Under the pieces are notes generated by a model, which was not told where the DNA came from, did no database searches, and saw nothing but the letters and a program-made list of their open reading frames with translations. A stretch of 64,000 bases of DNA from Thiodiazotropha sp040791665 (GTDB lineage: Bacteria; Pseudomonadota; Gammaproteobacteria; Chromatiales; Chromatiaceae). Below are positions 19,230 to 28,334 of this stretch, piece by piece. Position 1 is the stretch's first letter, and the number at the start of each line of letters is the position of its first letter. A program made the translations under genes and the position numbers. The stretch spans positions 1 through 64,000 of the forward strand of contig JBFNNX010000026.1 in assembly GCA_040791665.1 (NCBI GenBank), given 5' to 3'.

Positions 19230-19862
19230 AAGTTTACTGTCATTTTATCGTTATCACTCTGTTCACGGAGTGGGGAACAAAGCCTTGGCAAAGTGGACAA
19301 CCTTACCCGATCTCACTCCATAGCCTCAACAAAAATCGAACGCTATCGACTGCGGGAACAGTGTCCATATATTTAAATGGGAAATAATTCCCACTAATGT
19401 CTATTAGACACGAACTTTGATGCCCTTTCAGCGAACTGATTACCTTTTGGAATCAGCACTCTGTCACGAAATCGTCTGGATGAGACTATTTTCTTTGGAT
19501 TCTTAATATTCGCTTAAGAAAGCGATTACGGGAGTGTCCGGCTTGACGGTGTCTAGGCTATGTTATTGCTGTCAGGTGGCTTGCGGTGTTTTTATGATCA
19601 CCTGTTCCTGCTCAAAACTTTGCAGATCGGGGGTACGTTTGGCGATATTGGATGTTTGCCATACCAGGGTCAAACAGAAAGCGATAACCAATACAAAAAT
19701 ATATTTCACCGGACATGTCCCCCGGAAATTAACTTGGTGGTGAAATTGCGGTGTCCTTGTGGACAGATTTTTTTTTAAAGGGTGGAATATATAGGAATTA
19801 CCCTAGGTTCGCTAGTCTAGGAATGAATAGATTTTTGATCTAGATCACCTAATCATCCCCTG
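19230..19862. other. Intergenic region upstream of ccmA with an FNR-like box
   Basis: 633 bp with no supported gene. It contains the ccm promoter, not pinpointed. A near-consensus FNR/ANR palindrome, TTGATCTAGATCAC, lies at 19835-19848 (9 of 10 defining bases of TTGAT-N4-ATCAA), but it is about 600 bp from ccmA and only 15 bp past the Rieske gene stop, so a role is uncertain. A small hairpin TGGGAA..TTCCCA is at about 19378-19393. Confidence 0.4.
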
Positions 19863-20183
19863 TCAGGGTGATTTTACAGATATATAGATGCGATCAGAGC
19901 TGATTTTAATTGGATAGGTTTTAATCGGTTCCGTTGCAGGTTCATCCAAAGGTTCGCCGTTTTTCAGGCTGAAACGACTGCCGTGAAGCGAACATTTAAT
20001 GGTATCTCCTTCGATACAGCCCAGGTATAGAGAGATCTCTTCGTGACTGCAGAGATCATCGAGGGCATAGATCTGGTCGTCGGCATTCACAATCAGATAG
20101 CGCTGGCCGTCAACATCGACACGCTTCATCATACCGGGCCGCAGGTCATCACAGCGTGTGACTTCCATCCACTTATCCGCCAT
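19863..20183 (-). CDS. Rieske [2Fe-2S] ferredoxin-like protein
   Basis: A 106-aa soluble Rieske protein with both cluster boxes: Cys45-Ser-His47 (DLCSHEEISL) and Cys64-Ser-Leu-His67 (IKCSLHGSRF). This is the pattern of small Rieske ferredoxins and NirD-like subunits, which pass electrons to oxygenases or reductases in the cytoplasm. The ATG at 20183 (MADKWMEV) is chosen for an AGG about 9 bp upstream; an ATG at 20189 overlaps the previous stop. It lies 5 bp after the TrpD2-like gene and probably shares its transcript. No oxygenase or reductase partner is in the window, so the acceptor is unknown. Confidence 0.9.
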   Translation of the reverse strand: MADKWMEVTRCDDLRPGMMKRVDVDGQRYLIVNADDQIYALDDLCSHEEISLYLGCIEGDTIKCSLHGSRFSLKNGEPLDEPATEPIKTYPIKISSDRIYISVKSP

Positions 20184-20188
20184 AACCA

Positions 20189-21295
20189 TTACCTGATTCG
20201 TTGATGGGCAAGGCCTGAGTCGAGAACCTGGCGAACCTGGTTCGCAGCCGATCCTATCGTGCCGCAGACACCGGCATGCCATAGAATCAGCGCACAGCTA
20301 TAGACAAGCGCATCGTAGGCCGGGCCATGCTCACCTTGGAGCGCTCTCATGCCTGTTTCGGCAGCCGCCGAAGCCGCACTACCGATATCTTTTATGCGGG
20401 CGATTTCGTCCTCTCCGCTGTTGATGGTGGCGTCCACAGCAAGTGGAACGGCTCTGAGGGACTGGTTGATTCCGAGGCTCTCCGGTGTGATCTCGACAGC
20501 TTGCTCCTCACCCAGGTTGTCGTAGCGGTAGATCATTCCCTGTTGTCTGAGGGAGGGGATGACACCCCCTTCGATACCACGCACCAGCAAACACCCCTCA
20601 AACCCGGCGAATCGGGCCAGTGAAGCGTATTTTGCAGGATAGGGTTTATGTACATATCCCGTTACCAGGTGGGTTTTATGCCTGGCGACAAGGGGTTTGG
20701 CCAGTACCTCAACCGTCGTCAGGACCTGTCGTTTGACGATCTTTTGCCTCAGACCAGTCAAATTGTGCAGGCCGGGGCAGAAAGTACGTTGATCCACATA
20801 GGCCCATCCCAGCCCATTATCCTCCAATCGAGAGGCGGCCCTATCGAGATCAATATCCGCATCGATGCCGGCAGCCTGCAGTACATGGCGGTGAGTGACA
20901 CCGAATTTAGGGCCTACGGTATCAAGTCCGTGACTCACGCAAGGCAGGCCGCAGGCGGCCAATACAGCGGGTACAAAAGGTGCGATGGGAAGGTTTCGGT
21001 TGACACCGTCATAGGGATCCGCCAGTGAGATCAACTGCTCAACACCGACCTGACGACTCTGCGAGATATTGAGGATTGCATCCAGCGCTCCTTTGTTTTC
21101 GTCGTCGGTCTCGCGCTTCATGCGGAGAGCGATAAGGAAGATTGCCGCCTGTACCTCGTCGATCTCGCCCCTTAGGATGGCCGCCATGCCTTTGCTGGCC
21201 TCCTCAAGGGAGATGTCCTTGCTCAGTTCCGGGCCGGTGGCTATGCGCTGAATGATCGAATGCATCAACTCTTGAGAAGTCATGGTGTCAGTCAT
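20189..21295 (-). CDS. TrpD2/YbiB-like protein (glycosyl transferase family 3 fold)
   Basis: 368 aa. The N-terminal helical domain (EEASKGMAAILRGEIDEVQ) and the alpha/beta domain (HGLDTVGPKFGVTHRHVLQA) resemble anthranilate phosphoribosyltransferase. The glycine-rich GTGGD loop of TrpD that binds PRPP is replaced by LADPYDGVNR, as in TrpD2 relatives that do not make tryptophan; E. coli YbiB of this group binds nucleic acid. No trp genes are nearby. The gene couples to a Rieske ferredoxin, an association that does not fit tryptophan synthesis. I would not assign an enzymatic reaction. Confidence 0.75.
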   Translation of the reverse strand: MTDTMTSQELMHSIIQRIATGPELSKDISLEEASKGMAAILRGEIDEVQAAIFLIALRMKRETDDENKGALDAILNISQSRQVGVEQLISLADPYDGVNRNLPIAPFVPAVLAACGLPCVSHGLDTVGPKFGVTHRHVLQAAGIDADIDLDRAASRLEDNGLGWAYVDQRTFCPGLHNLTGLRQKIVKRQVLTTVEVLAKPLVARHKTHLVTGYVHKPYPAKYASLARFAGFEGCLLVRGIEGGVIPSLRQQGMIYRYDNLGEEQAVEITPESLGINQSLRAVPLAVDATINSGEDEIARIKDIGSAASAAAETGMRALQGEHGPAYDALVYSCALILWHAGVCGTIGSAANQVRQVLDSGLAHQRIR

Positions 21296-21597
21296 GAAGT
21301 ACTACCTGATTGAGTGACTCAATGGAGCGCAGTATAAATAACATAGTAAAATTGTCAAGAATAGCCTGATCAGTACGAGGTCGATGTATGAACTCCATCT
21401 TGAGTGACCGCGAAAAGTGATCAATGGAAGGATAGGTGGCATTACATATGAAACAGCAACATGTGATGCTGTAGCGGATATGGTGTGATAGGCCGATCTT
21501 CAACTATGCGCCCCGGTCTGATACCGAGGCAAATTAAGCCGCAAGTTGTTGTGAGGTTTGGTCAGGCCGGCGCAATGGCACGTGTATCGGCTGACCC
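21296..21597. other. Intergenic region, no gene seen
   Basis: 302 bp between the small exported protein and the TrpD2-like gene. It probably holds the promoter of the TrpD2/Rieske pair. A 71-codon minus-strand frame here looks non-coding (no leader, no conserved features). Confidence 0.4.
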
Positions 21598-21888
21598 TCA
21601 GCGATGAATGACAGATGTCAGGACTAAATCATGTTCAAAGAAGACGGAATAGTTACTGTAATCCCAGCGGGTGATGGGCGGTTCACCGACACTGGGGTGT
21701 GTCGTCAATGGCTGGCCGTATCGCTGGCTGACCTGGTCCATTGACATACTGCGCGTTGGGCGAGGGATACCCTCCTCACTGTTGATGGGCGCCGAATGGA
21801 TTGATTCGATCAAAAGCACATCGGCGGAGACCGGCAGCGCGAGCATACAGATTAGTGCGGCGGATGGGGTGGTGATACGAAAATTCAT
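21598..21888 (-). CDS. Small exported protein of unknown function
   Basis: 96 aa with a signal peptide (MNFRITTPSAALICMLALPVSA) and a short mature part of about 74 residues with SMDQVSQRYGQPLTT, VGEPPITRWDY and YSVFFEHDLVLTSV. The layout (a 'VxxRYGxP' segment, then 'PPITRWxYxxYxVFFE') recalls SmpA/OmlA-type small envelope domains in which a glycine-proline turn precedes a beta hairpin, and I believe similar small proteins are common in gammaproteobacteria. The function is unknown. It stands alone, divergent from lolC. Confidence 0.7.
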   Translation of the reverse strand: MNFRITTPSAALICMLALPVSADVLLIESIHSAPINSEEGIPRPTRSMSMDQVSQRYGQPLTTHPSVGEPPITRWDYSNYSVFFEHDLVLTSVIHR

Positions 21889-22160
21889 CTGGGCAACTCC
21901 GAATTAGTCTCTTTAGGAATGAATATAGCACTCTTATCTAAGTATAGAAATTAAAAAGTTTTTCTTTAGTCGTGTCAGCCAATTTCCCGGGCTCTGGACT
22001 ATAGCGGCGGTGGATGATTGGATGATCGCCTAAGTACGGGAAAATTGTGGCCGCTATTCCCGCCTATTTTTGTTAGGCTATCCGATTCGTGGAGTAACGC
22101 CCGACGACGCAAAAAATCTGCAGATTCGGGTGCCAATAAAACAGGATTAAATCGCCATAT

Positions 22161-23408
22161 ATGTTCAAACCGATCGAATTTTACATCGGCCTGCGCTATA
22201 CACGCGCCAAGCGGCGTAATCATTTCATCTCCTTCATATCGCTGATCTCGATGTTGGGCATCATGCTGGGTGTGGTGGCGTTAATCGTTGTCCTATCAGT
22301 TATGAACGGGTTTCACAAAGAAGTCCGTGAACGAATTCTCGGTATGACATCCCATGCAACGATTTCCGGTGTCAACGGTGAGTTGAAGAACTGGGCTGAG
22401 GTGCAGGCCGAGGCTGCAACCTTTCCCCATGTGATCGGAGAGGCGCCCTATGTAGAGGGGCAGGGCATGCTGATCAGCGGACAAAAGGTCAGCGGGGTAT
22501 TGCTACGTGGCATATTGCCGGATCAGGAAGGCAAGGTCTCGGAGGTGATTACAGCCATCACAAGTGGCTCCATTGAATCTCTCCAGCCTGGTGAGTACGG
22601 TCTGATTCTCGGACGGGAACTGGCCCTGGTGCTAGGGGTTGGGGTTGGGGATCGTGTCACACTGGTGACACCGCAGGTGAATGTCACTCCAGCAGGTATC
22701 ATGCCGCGTCTGAAGCGCTTCACCGTGGCAGCGATCTTTCAGGTGGGAATGGGGGAGTACGACAGGGGGGTGGCCATCATGCATATGGAGGATGCAGCCA
22801 AATTAATGCGGCTCGAGTCGGGTGCGACCGGAATACGCTTGAAGCTGGATGATCTCTATTTGGCACCGCAGGTATCGAGAGAACTGGCACTGAAGATGGG
22901 CGGTTACTACCGCATCAGTGATTGGACCATGCAGCATCGCAACTTTTTTGCCGCTTTGCAGACGGAAAAACGGATGATGAGTATCATTCTTTCCCTGATC
23001 GTGGCTGTCGCGGCCTTCAATATCGTTTCCACTATGGTGATGGTGGTTACCGATAAACAGTCAGACATCGCTATTCTACGTACCCTGGGAGCATCGCCAA
23101 GATCGATTATGGGCATCTTCATGGTACAGGGCGCCACCATCGGTATCGTCGGCAACATACTTGGCATGATCGGCGGGGTGTTGCTGGCGATCAATGTGGA
23201 GGAGATTGTCAGTTGGATCGAGTCGGTATTCGAAATCGATTTTTTGGATCCCAGTATCTACTACATCACCAAACTGCCTTCCGAACCGCATCTCTCAGAT
23301 GTGCTGCTTATAGGGGTTACTGCATTTATCATCACCCTTGCCGCAACCCTATATCCCGCTTGGAAGGCATCACGCACCCAACCCGCCGAGGCATTGCGCT
23401 ATGAGTGA
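22161..23408 (+). CDS. lolC: Lipoprotein-releasing ABC transporter permease LolC/LolE family
   Basis: 415 aa with an N-terminal helix (FISFISLISMLGIMLGVVALIVVLSV), a periplasmic domain of about 230 residues and three C-terminal helices of the FtsX-like domain (LSLIVAVAAFNIVSTMVMVV onward). With LolD it extracts mature lipoproteins from the inner membrane and hands them to LolA. Only one permease gene is present before lolD and no lolE follows, so it may act as a LolF-type homodimer or have a partner elsewhere (inference). It overlaps lolD by 8 bp. Confidence 0.93.
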   Translation: MFKPIEFYIGLRYTRAKRRNHFISFISLISMLGIMLGVVALIVVLSVMNGFHKEVRERILGMTSHATISGVNGELKNWAEVQAEAATFPHVIGEAPYVEGQGMLISGQKVSGVLLRGILPDQEGKVSEVITAITSGSIESLQPGEYGLILGRELALVLGVGVGDRVTLVTPQVNVTPAGIMPRLKRFTVAAIFQVGMGEYDRGVAIMHMEDAAKLMRLESGATGIRLKLDDLYLAPQVSRELALKMGGYYRISDWTMQHRNFFAALQTEKRMMSIILSLIVAVAAFNIVSTMVMVVTDKQSDIAILRTLGASPRSIMGIFMVQGATIGIVGNILGMIGGVLLAINVEEIVSWIESVFEIDFLDPSIYYITKLPSEPHLSDVLLIGVTAFIITLAATLYPAWKASRTQPAEALRYE

Positions 23409-24102
23409 TACCGAGATTGTCCTGCAAGCGAATAACTTGGTGAGAACTTTCACCCAGGGCGATCTTCACGTGGAGGTGCTGCAAGGGGTCGACCTGTCCA
23501 TAACGCGAGGTGAGCGCGTGGCGATCATCGGTGCATCGGGCTCAGGTAAAAGTACACTGCTGCACTGCCTGGGTGGACTGGACCAACCCGAATCGGGACA
23601 GGTGATGCTGCATGGCAATGACCTGCTAAGCATGAATGAACGCGATAAGGGTCTGCTCAGAAATCGGCATATGGGTTTTGTCTACCAGTTTCACCATCTG
23701 TTGCCGGAATTCACAGCCCTGGAAAATGTTGCAATGCCTCTGCTGATCGGCGGTGAATCGGTAACCGAAGCAAGAGCAGCGGCCAAGGCCATGTTACAGC
23801 AGGTTGGCTTGGAAGCCCGGACCGAGCACAAGCCGAACGAACTCTCAGGAGGTGAGCGGCAAAGGGCCGCACTGGCGAGGGCAATGGTGCATCAGCCGGA
23901 TTGTGTGTTGGCGGACGAGCCGACAGGAAATCTCGACAGAAAAAGCGCTGAACAGGTGTATGAGTTGATGCTGCAATTGAACCGGGAGAGTAACACAAGC
24001 TTTGTTGTGGTTACCCATGATCACGAACTGGCGGCAAGGATGGATCATACCTGGCAACTGGTGGATGGAAAGCTGTCAATACCTGAGCCGATGATGGGAT
24101 AA
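23401..24102 (+). CDS. lolD: Lipoprotein-releasing system ATP-binding protein LolD
   Basis: A 233-aa ABC ATPase with Walker A GASGSGKSTLLH, the MacB/LolD-type FVYQFHHLLPEFTALENVAMPL region, signature LSGGERQRAALARAM and Walker B CVLADEPTGNLD. The ATG at 23401 lies inside the end of lolC. It energises lipoprotein release from the inner membrane. Confidence 0.95.
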   Translation: MSDTEIVLQANNLVRTFTQGDLHVEVLQGVDLSITRGERVAIIGASGSGKSTLLHCLGGLDQPESGQVMLHGNDLLSMNERDKGLLRNRHMGFVYQFHHLLPEFTALENVAMPLLIGGESVTEARAAAKAMLQQVGLEARTEHKPNELSGGERQRAALARAMVHQPDCVLADEPTGNLDRKSAEQVYELMLQLNRESNTSFVVVTHDHELAARMDHTWQLVDGKLSIPEPMMG

Positions 24103-24161
24103 CTGCTTTGGGACTGATTGATAACAGGTAGGTAGGGCAGCGCCGATATGGATGTCGTGTT

Positions 24162-24710
24162 TCAGGTCGAGGGTGTTGAGGGTGAACGCTGGGTTTTCTT
24201 TCTGAGACGCCGGGCCTTCCATTTCTCCACCGCATGCCAGCGCCATATCCATAGGATCAAGCTGTAACCCAATACGGAGGAGATCGTGGCACAGACCAGG
24301 CTGCCGATGAGAAGGGGGGGCCATATCTCACCCAGACCTCCATTTCTGAGCCAGTCCAAACTGAACTGGAAGGGCTCCAATGTGGCGGTTTCACCGGTGA
24401 TCCATGTGCCGACTAGATAGGCAAAGAAAAACATTGGCGGGATGGTGAACGGATTGGTGATCCAGACCAGGGCCACGGACAGAGGGAGATTGACGCGAAA
24501 AAAAATGGCTGCCGCAGCGGCGAGTACCATTTGAAATGGGATGGGTATGAAGGCCATGAAAAGCCCTACCGCAAAAGCGCCGGAGACGGAGTGCCTGTTG
24601 AGGTGCCACAGATTGGCGTCGTGCATCAGCGAACCAAAAATCCTCAAATGCTTATGGTTACGTACCGTGTCGTGGTGGGGTAACAGGCTTTTAATGAGTC
24701 TCTTGGGCAT
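24162..24710 (-). CDS. DUF2062 membrane protein
   Basis: 182 aa with hydrophobic segments (AFAVGLFMAFIPIPFQMVLA, IWPPLLIGSLVCATISSVLG) and the DUF2062 mark NPFTIPPMFFFAYLVGTWI. It is convergent with lolD and lies between lolD and comEC, as in Pseudomonas. The molecular function of the family is unknown. Confidence 0.88.
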   Translation of the reverse strand: MPKRLIKSLLPHHDTVRNHKHLRIFGSLMHDANLWHLNRHSVSGAFAVGLFMAFIPIPFQMVLAAAAAIFFRVNLPLSVALVWITNPFTIPPMFFFAYLVGTWITGETATLEPFQFSLDWLRNGGLGEIWPPLLIGSLVCATISSVLGYSLILWIWRWHAVEKWKARRLRKKTQRSPSTPST

Positions 24711-24860
24711 GAATCAACGAAATTATCTGCACAGGCCGCTGATGAAGGTAATACGGCGGCACACGGGATCGGCACCAATACTGAAGCATGTTAAAGCATA
24801 GTACAACTTAGATTAATAGCAGTGACTATTACACAATAGAGATTAGAGACAGGGAATGTC

Positions 24861-27143
24861 GTGAATTTAGTTCTGGTCGCTTTTGTTGTCGGCGCAACAC
24901 TATTTCACCAGCTTCAGATCCTTCCAGAAGGCTGGTGGGTTTTTGCTCTCATACCGCTGGCCTTTTTCTGGCATGTCCCTCGACTGCGGCCATGGATAGC
25001 ATTTCTGGTCGGTGGAGGATGGACGCTCCTTTTTGCCTCTCATCACCTTCAACACAGGCTTCCCGTAGAATTGGAGGGCCAGGATATGGTGGTGGAAGCT
25101 GTTATTGCATCCCTGCCTAAGCGTCAAGGTCGTCTGAGCCGATTTCAAGCGGATGTGAATCGGCTGCTTGACCGTCACGGCAATGCGGTTCCCCTGACTC
25201 ACCTGCAACTCAGCTGGTATGGTCTTCGCGAGACACTTCGTGTCGGGGAAACCTGGCGCTTGAAAGTGAGGTTGAAAAGACCAAGGGGGGCCCAAAACCC
25301 GGCAGGGGCAGACTTCGAACGGTGGATGTTCAGCCAGGGAGTGCAGGCCAAGGGATATGTCAGGCAGTGGCACGGCAACCAGGTCTTGGACAGTCCGACA
25401 CGACATGCGTGGATGGACAGGTTGCGTCAGAGCATAGCCACAAAGTTGGACCAGCTGGTCCGGCAAGCCGACGCTGTATCACTTCTAAAGGCATTGGCGA
25501 TAGGGGACAAGCGGGGTATCGGGCCTGAAGAATGGCGCGTGTTCAGTGTCACCGGCACCAATCATCTGGTGGCCATATCAGGACTCCACATAGGCATAGT
25601 CGCCGGTTGGTTGCTTTTAGTCAGCCAGTGGCTGTGGCGCCGTAGCGAGTCTCTGACCCTCAGAATCCCGGCCCTGAAAGCTGGATCGGCCGTCGCCTTG
25701 CTCGGGGCCTTAATCTATGCTGCGCTGGCTGGATTTTCACTCCCCACCCAGCGCGCCCTGCTGATGCTGTTCACGACCCTGGGAGGCGTCATACTCGGAC
25801 AGAGGGTGCAATCGGCCAGAAGCTTGATACTGGCAATGTTCCTGGTCGTGTTACTGGATCCCATGGCGACCCTGTCGGCCGGATTTTGGCTCTCATTCGG
25901 GGCGGTCGCTGTGATCATCTTGAGTATCGGCGGGCGCACCGCATCCTGGACAGGGTGGCGGCAGTTGATTCGTGTGCAGTGGTTCGTCACACTGGGGTTA
26001 GTACCTGTTCTATTACTGTTTTTCGGCCAGGCATCACTGATTTCGCTGGTCGTGAATTTGCTTATGGTGCCTTGGTTTACCCTGATTCTGGTACCCATGG
26101 TGCTGTTCGGTCTGCCGTTGTTGACGCTGCCGCTGGTGGCTGGTTGGTGGTTCGGCCTGCTCGGATGGCTGGCTGCCCACACCTATCAGTTGCTGGTCTG
26201 GTTTTCCACGCTCCCCTATGCAATGCTCACCCTGCCCGATGCCGCTGTTTGGTGCTGGATTGCGGCGATTATCGGTTTTCTGCTGCTGTTGTTCCCAGCG
26301 GGAATCCCGGGCCGTGGATTGGCGATTTGGTTGATCGCTCCCCTGATTCTCGTTGAACCGGTTCGTCCTGCCCATGGTGAGCTTTGGTTTACACTGTTGG
26401 ATGTTGGGCAGGGTCTGTCTTGTGTTATCGAAACCGAGCGCCATATCATGGTCTACGATACGGGGCCTGGGTACGCCTCGGGGTTCAATACGGCGGAGTC
26501 GGTGCTTATCCCCTATTTGCGATCGCGTGGTTACGCAAGCATTGACCGGTTAGTGCTGAGTAATGGTGATCGTGACCATGCCGGAGGCTATAACGCACTG
26601 AAACAGGCAGTGGAGGTTGCCGATAGCCTGGCGGGAGAACCCGAACGCATCCAGCAGGGAAGGACCTGCCGGGCGGGCGAGAAGTGGCATTGGGACGGTG
26701 TGTCATTCGCTATTCTCCATCCGGGCCGGCGTGAGAGATTCACTCATGCAAACGATCGCTCCTGTGTAGTGCAGGTGGTTGTGGGTGATTGGCGCATATT
26801 GCTGCCGGGTGATATCGAGGAGCGGGGAGAAGGATCATTGTTGAGACACTATGCCGAGGATCTGGAGTCGGATATTGTGGTTGCGCCACATCATGGTTCA
26901 GCAACATCCTCTACACGGTCGTTCGTGAACGCTGTGGATCCTGATTGGGTGCTTGTCTCGAGCGGATATAGAAATAGCTATGGATTCCCGAAAGATGAGG
27001 TGGTTGAGCGTTGGCGGCAACAAGGTGCAGTCATACTGAATACAGCGGAGACGGGGGCGATACAGTTTCGCATCGGCAGGGAACAGCAAGAACTCGTGCC
27101 TCGCCTCTATCGCGAATACAATAGCCGATACTGGAGCGAATGA
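24861..27143 (+). CDS. comEC: ComEC/Rec2 DNA internalisation channel
   Basis: 760 aa, GTG start with AGGGA about 7 bp upstream. Layout: N-terminal helices and an OB-like DUF4131 domain, a Competence domain with HLVAISGLHIGIVAG and further helices, and a C-terminal metallo-beta-lactamase-like domain (LDVGQGLSCVIET, VVAPHHGSATSS). ComEC carries single-stranded DNA across the inner membrane during natural transformation; the hydrolase domain is thought to degrade the other strand. Here the metal motif reads LSNGDRDHAGG, with Asn where the first His of SHxDxDHxGG is expected. Confidence 0.92.
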   Translation: MNLVLVAFVVGATLFHQLQILPEGWWVFALIPLAFFWHVPRLRPWIAFLVGGGWTLLFASHHLQHRLPVELEGQDMVVEAVIASLPKRQGRLSRFQADVNRLLDRHGNAVPLTHLQLSWYGLRETLRVGETWRLKVRLKRPRGAQNPAGADFERWMFSQGVQAKGYVRQWHGNQVLDSPTRHAWMDRLRQSIATKLDQLVRQADAVSLLKALAIGDKRGIGPEEWRVFSVTGTNHLVAISGLHIGIVAGWLLLVSQWLWRRSESLTLRIPALKAGSAVALLGALIYAALAGFSLPTQRALLMLFTTLGGVILGQRVQSARSLILAMFLVVLLDPMATLSAGFWLSFGAVAVIILSIGGRTASWTGWRQLIRVQWFVTLGLVPVLLLFFGQASLISLVVNLLMVPWFTLILVPMVLFGLPLLTLPLVAGWWFGLLGWLAAHTYQLLVWFSTLPYAMLTLPDAAVWCWIAAIIGFLLLLFPAGIPGRGLAIWLIAPLILVEPVRPAHGELWFTLLDVGQGLSCVIETERHIMVYDTGPGYASGFNTAESVLIPYLRSRGYASIDRLVLSNGDRDHAGGYNALKQAVEVADSLAGEPERIQQGRTCRAGEKWHWDGVSFAILHPGRRERFTHANDRSCVVQVVVGDWRILLPGDIEERGEGSLLRHYAEDLESDIVVAPHHGSATSSTRSFVNAVDPDWVLVSSGYRNSYGFPKDEVVERWRQQGAVILNTAETGAIQFRIGREQQELVPRLYREYNSRYWSE

Positions 27144-27290
27144 ATGCTTTAGACAGGGTTCCATATCTGCCGCGCTATGAAACGGATATCGGTTTGTTAC
27201 CCCATGTTTCAGATTGCACGACTCATCAAGTATGATAAGCAGCAGGGATTTTTTTAACTACAAATCTAAAGAATATAGGACGCAGAAAAG

Positions 27291-27905
27291 GTGCTAGAAC
27301 TGGTAAAGTCCGGCGGATGGCTCATGCTGCCCATCATCGCATGCTCCATTATCGCGTTGGGGATCGTCATAGAGAGGTTATGGTCACTGCAGCGGAAGCG
27401 GGTCATGCCCGAATACCTGATGAGGCAGATCCTGCAACTGCATAAGGATGACAAGCTCAATCTTGCAGACCTCGAAAAACTGAAAGGCAGCTCTCCCCTG
27501 GGGAGGATTCTGGCTGCCGGGTTGATTAACCGGGACCACAACAAAGAGGTGATGAAAGAGGCCATCGAAGAGGTGGGGCGGCAGGTGGTGCATGAGCTTG
27601 AACGCTATCTCAATACCCTTGGCACCATTGCCTCGATATCGCCATTGCTCGGTCTGTTGGGAACCGTAATAGGTATGATCAAGGTGTTCAGCGTAATAGT
27701 GACTGCAGGCGTCGGCGATCCCGGAGTCCTGGCGGGCGGTATTTCCGAGGCGCTGATCACCACTGCCGCCGGCCTTTCGGTGGCGATACCGAGTTTGATG
27801 TTTCATCGTTATTTCAGTGGCCTGATCGATCGATTGGTGATCGGTATGGAAGAGCAGGCGCTCAAACTGGTCGAAGTGATCCATGGGGAGAGGGAACTGA
27901 GATGA
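27291..27905 (+). CDS. exbB: MotA/TolQ/ExbB proton channel family protein
   Basis: 204 aa, GTG start with AGGA 10 bp upstream. It has three transmembrane helices (LMLPIIACSIIALGIVIERL; TLGTIASISPLLGLLGTVIG; ISEALITTAAGLSVAIPSLM) in the ExbB/TolQ arrangement. It pairs with the ExbD-like gene, overlapping by 4 bp, to form a proton-driven energy-transducing complex. No tonB or tolA is nearby, so the driven partner is unknown. The pair precedes lpxK as in Pseudomonas. Confidence 0.92.
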   Translation: MLELVKSGGWLMLPIIACSIIALGIVIERLWSLQRKRVMPEYLMRQILQLHKDDKLNLADLEKLKGSSPLGRILAAGLINRDHNKEVMKEAIEEVGRQVVHELERYLNTLGTIASISPLLGLLGTVIGMIKVFSVIVTAGVGDPGVLAGGISEALITTAAGLSVAIPSLMFHRYFSGLIDRLVIGMEEQALKLVEVIHGERELR

Positions 27906-28321
27906 ATCTCCGGCCGTCGCCACGCAGATCGCCTGAAGTGGATGTGACGCCGCTTATCGATGTGGTTTTTCTACTGCTGATATTTTTCATGGTCTCCACG
28001 ACTTTCGAACGCGAGAGCCAGATTATGATCGAACTGCCCGAAGCGGCAGGGGAAGAGGTCGAACACAAGAAAGAGGAACTGGATATCACTATCAATATAT
28101 CCGGTACCTTTTTCGTCAATCAGCGTGAAGTCGTCAACACGGAAATCGAAACTCTCAAACAAGCCATCAGAAAAGCCATTGGTGGACGCTATGATCTGCC
28201 AGTCATCATCAATGCCGATGCCAGAACTCCGCACCAATCGGTGATGACGGCGATGGATGCGGCAAGCCAGTTGGGGCTGACGAAGATGACCTTTTCAGCC
28301 CATCGCCCCGTCACCGAGTGA
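27902..28321 (+). CDS. exbD: ExbD/TolR family protein
   Basis: 139 aa with one N-terminal helix containing the proton-pathway aspartate in VDVTPLIDVVFLLLIFFMVS and a periplasmic domain ending in QSVMTAMDAASQLGLTKMTF. It is the stator partner of the upstream ExbB-like protein, with ATGA overlap. Confidence 0.93.
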   Translation: MNLRPSPRRSPEVDVTPLIDVVFLLLIFFMVSTTFERESQIMIELPEAAGEEVEHKKEELDITINISGTFFVNQREVVNTEIETLKQAIRKAIGGRYDLPVIINADARTPHQSVMTAMDAASQLGLTKMTFSAHRPVTE

Positions 28322-28334
28322 GGGCAACCTGCGC

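Noticed and set aside
20189..21295. Calling this trpD (anthranilate phosphoribosyltransferase)
   Set aside because: The PRPP-binding GTGGD loop is not present and no trp genes are adjacent.
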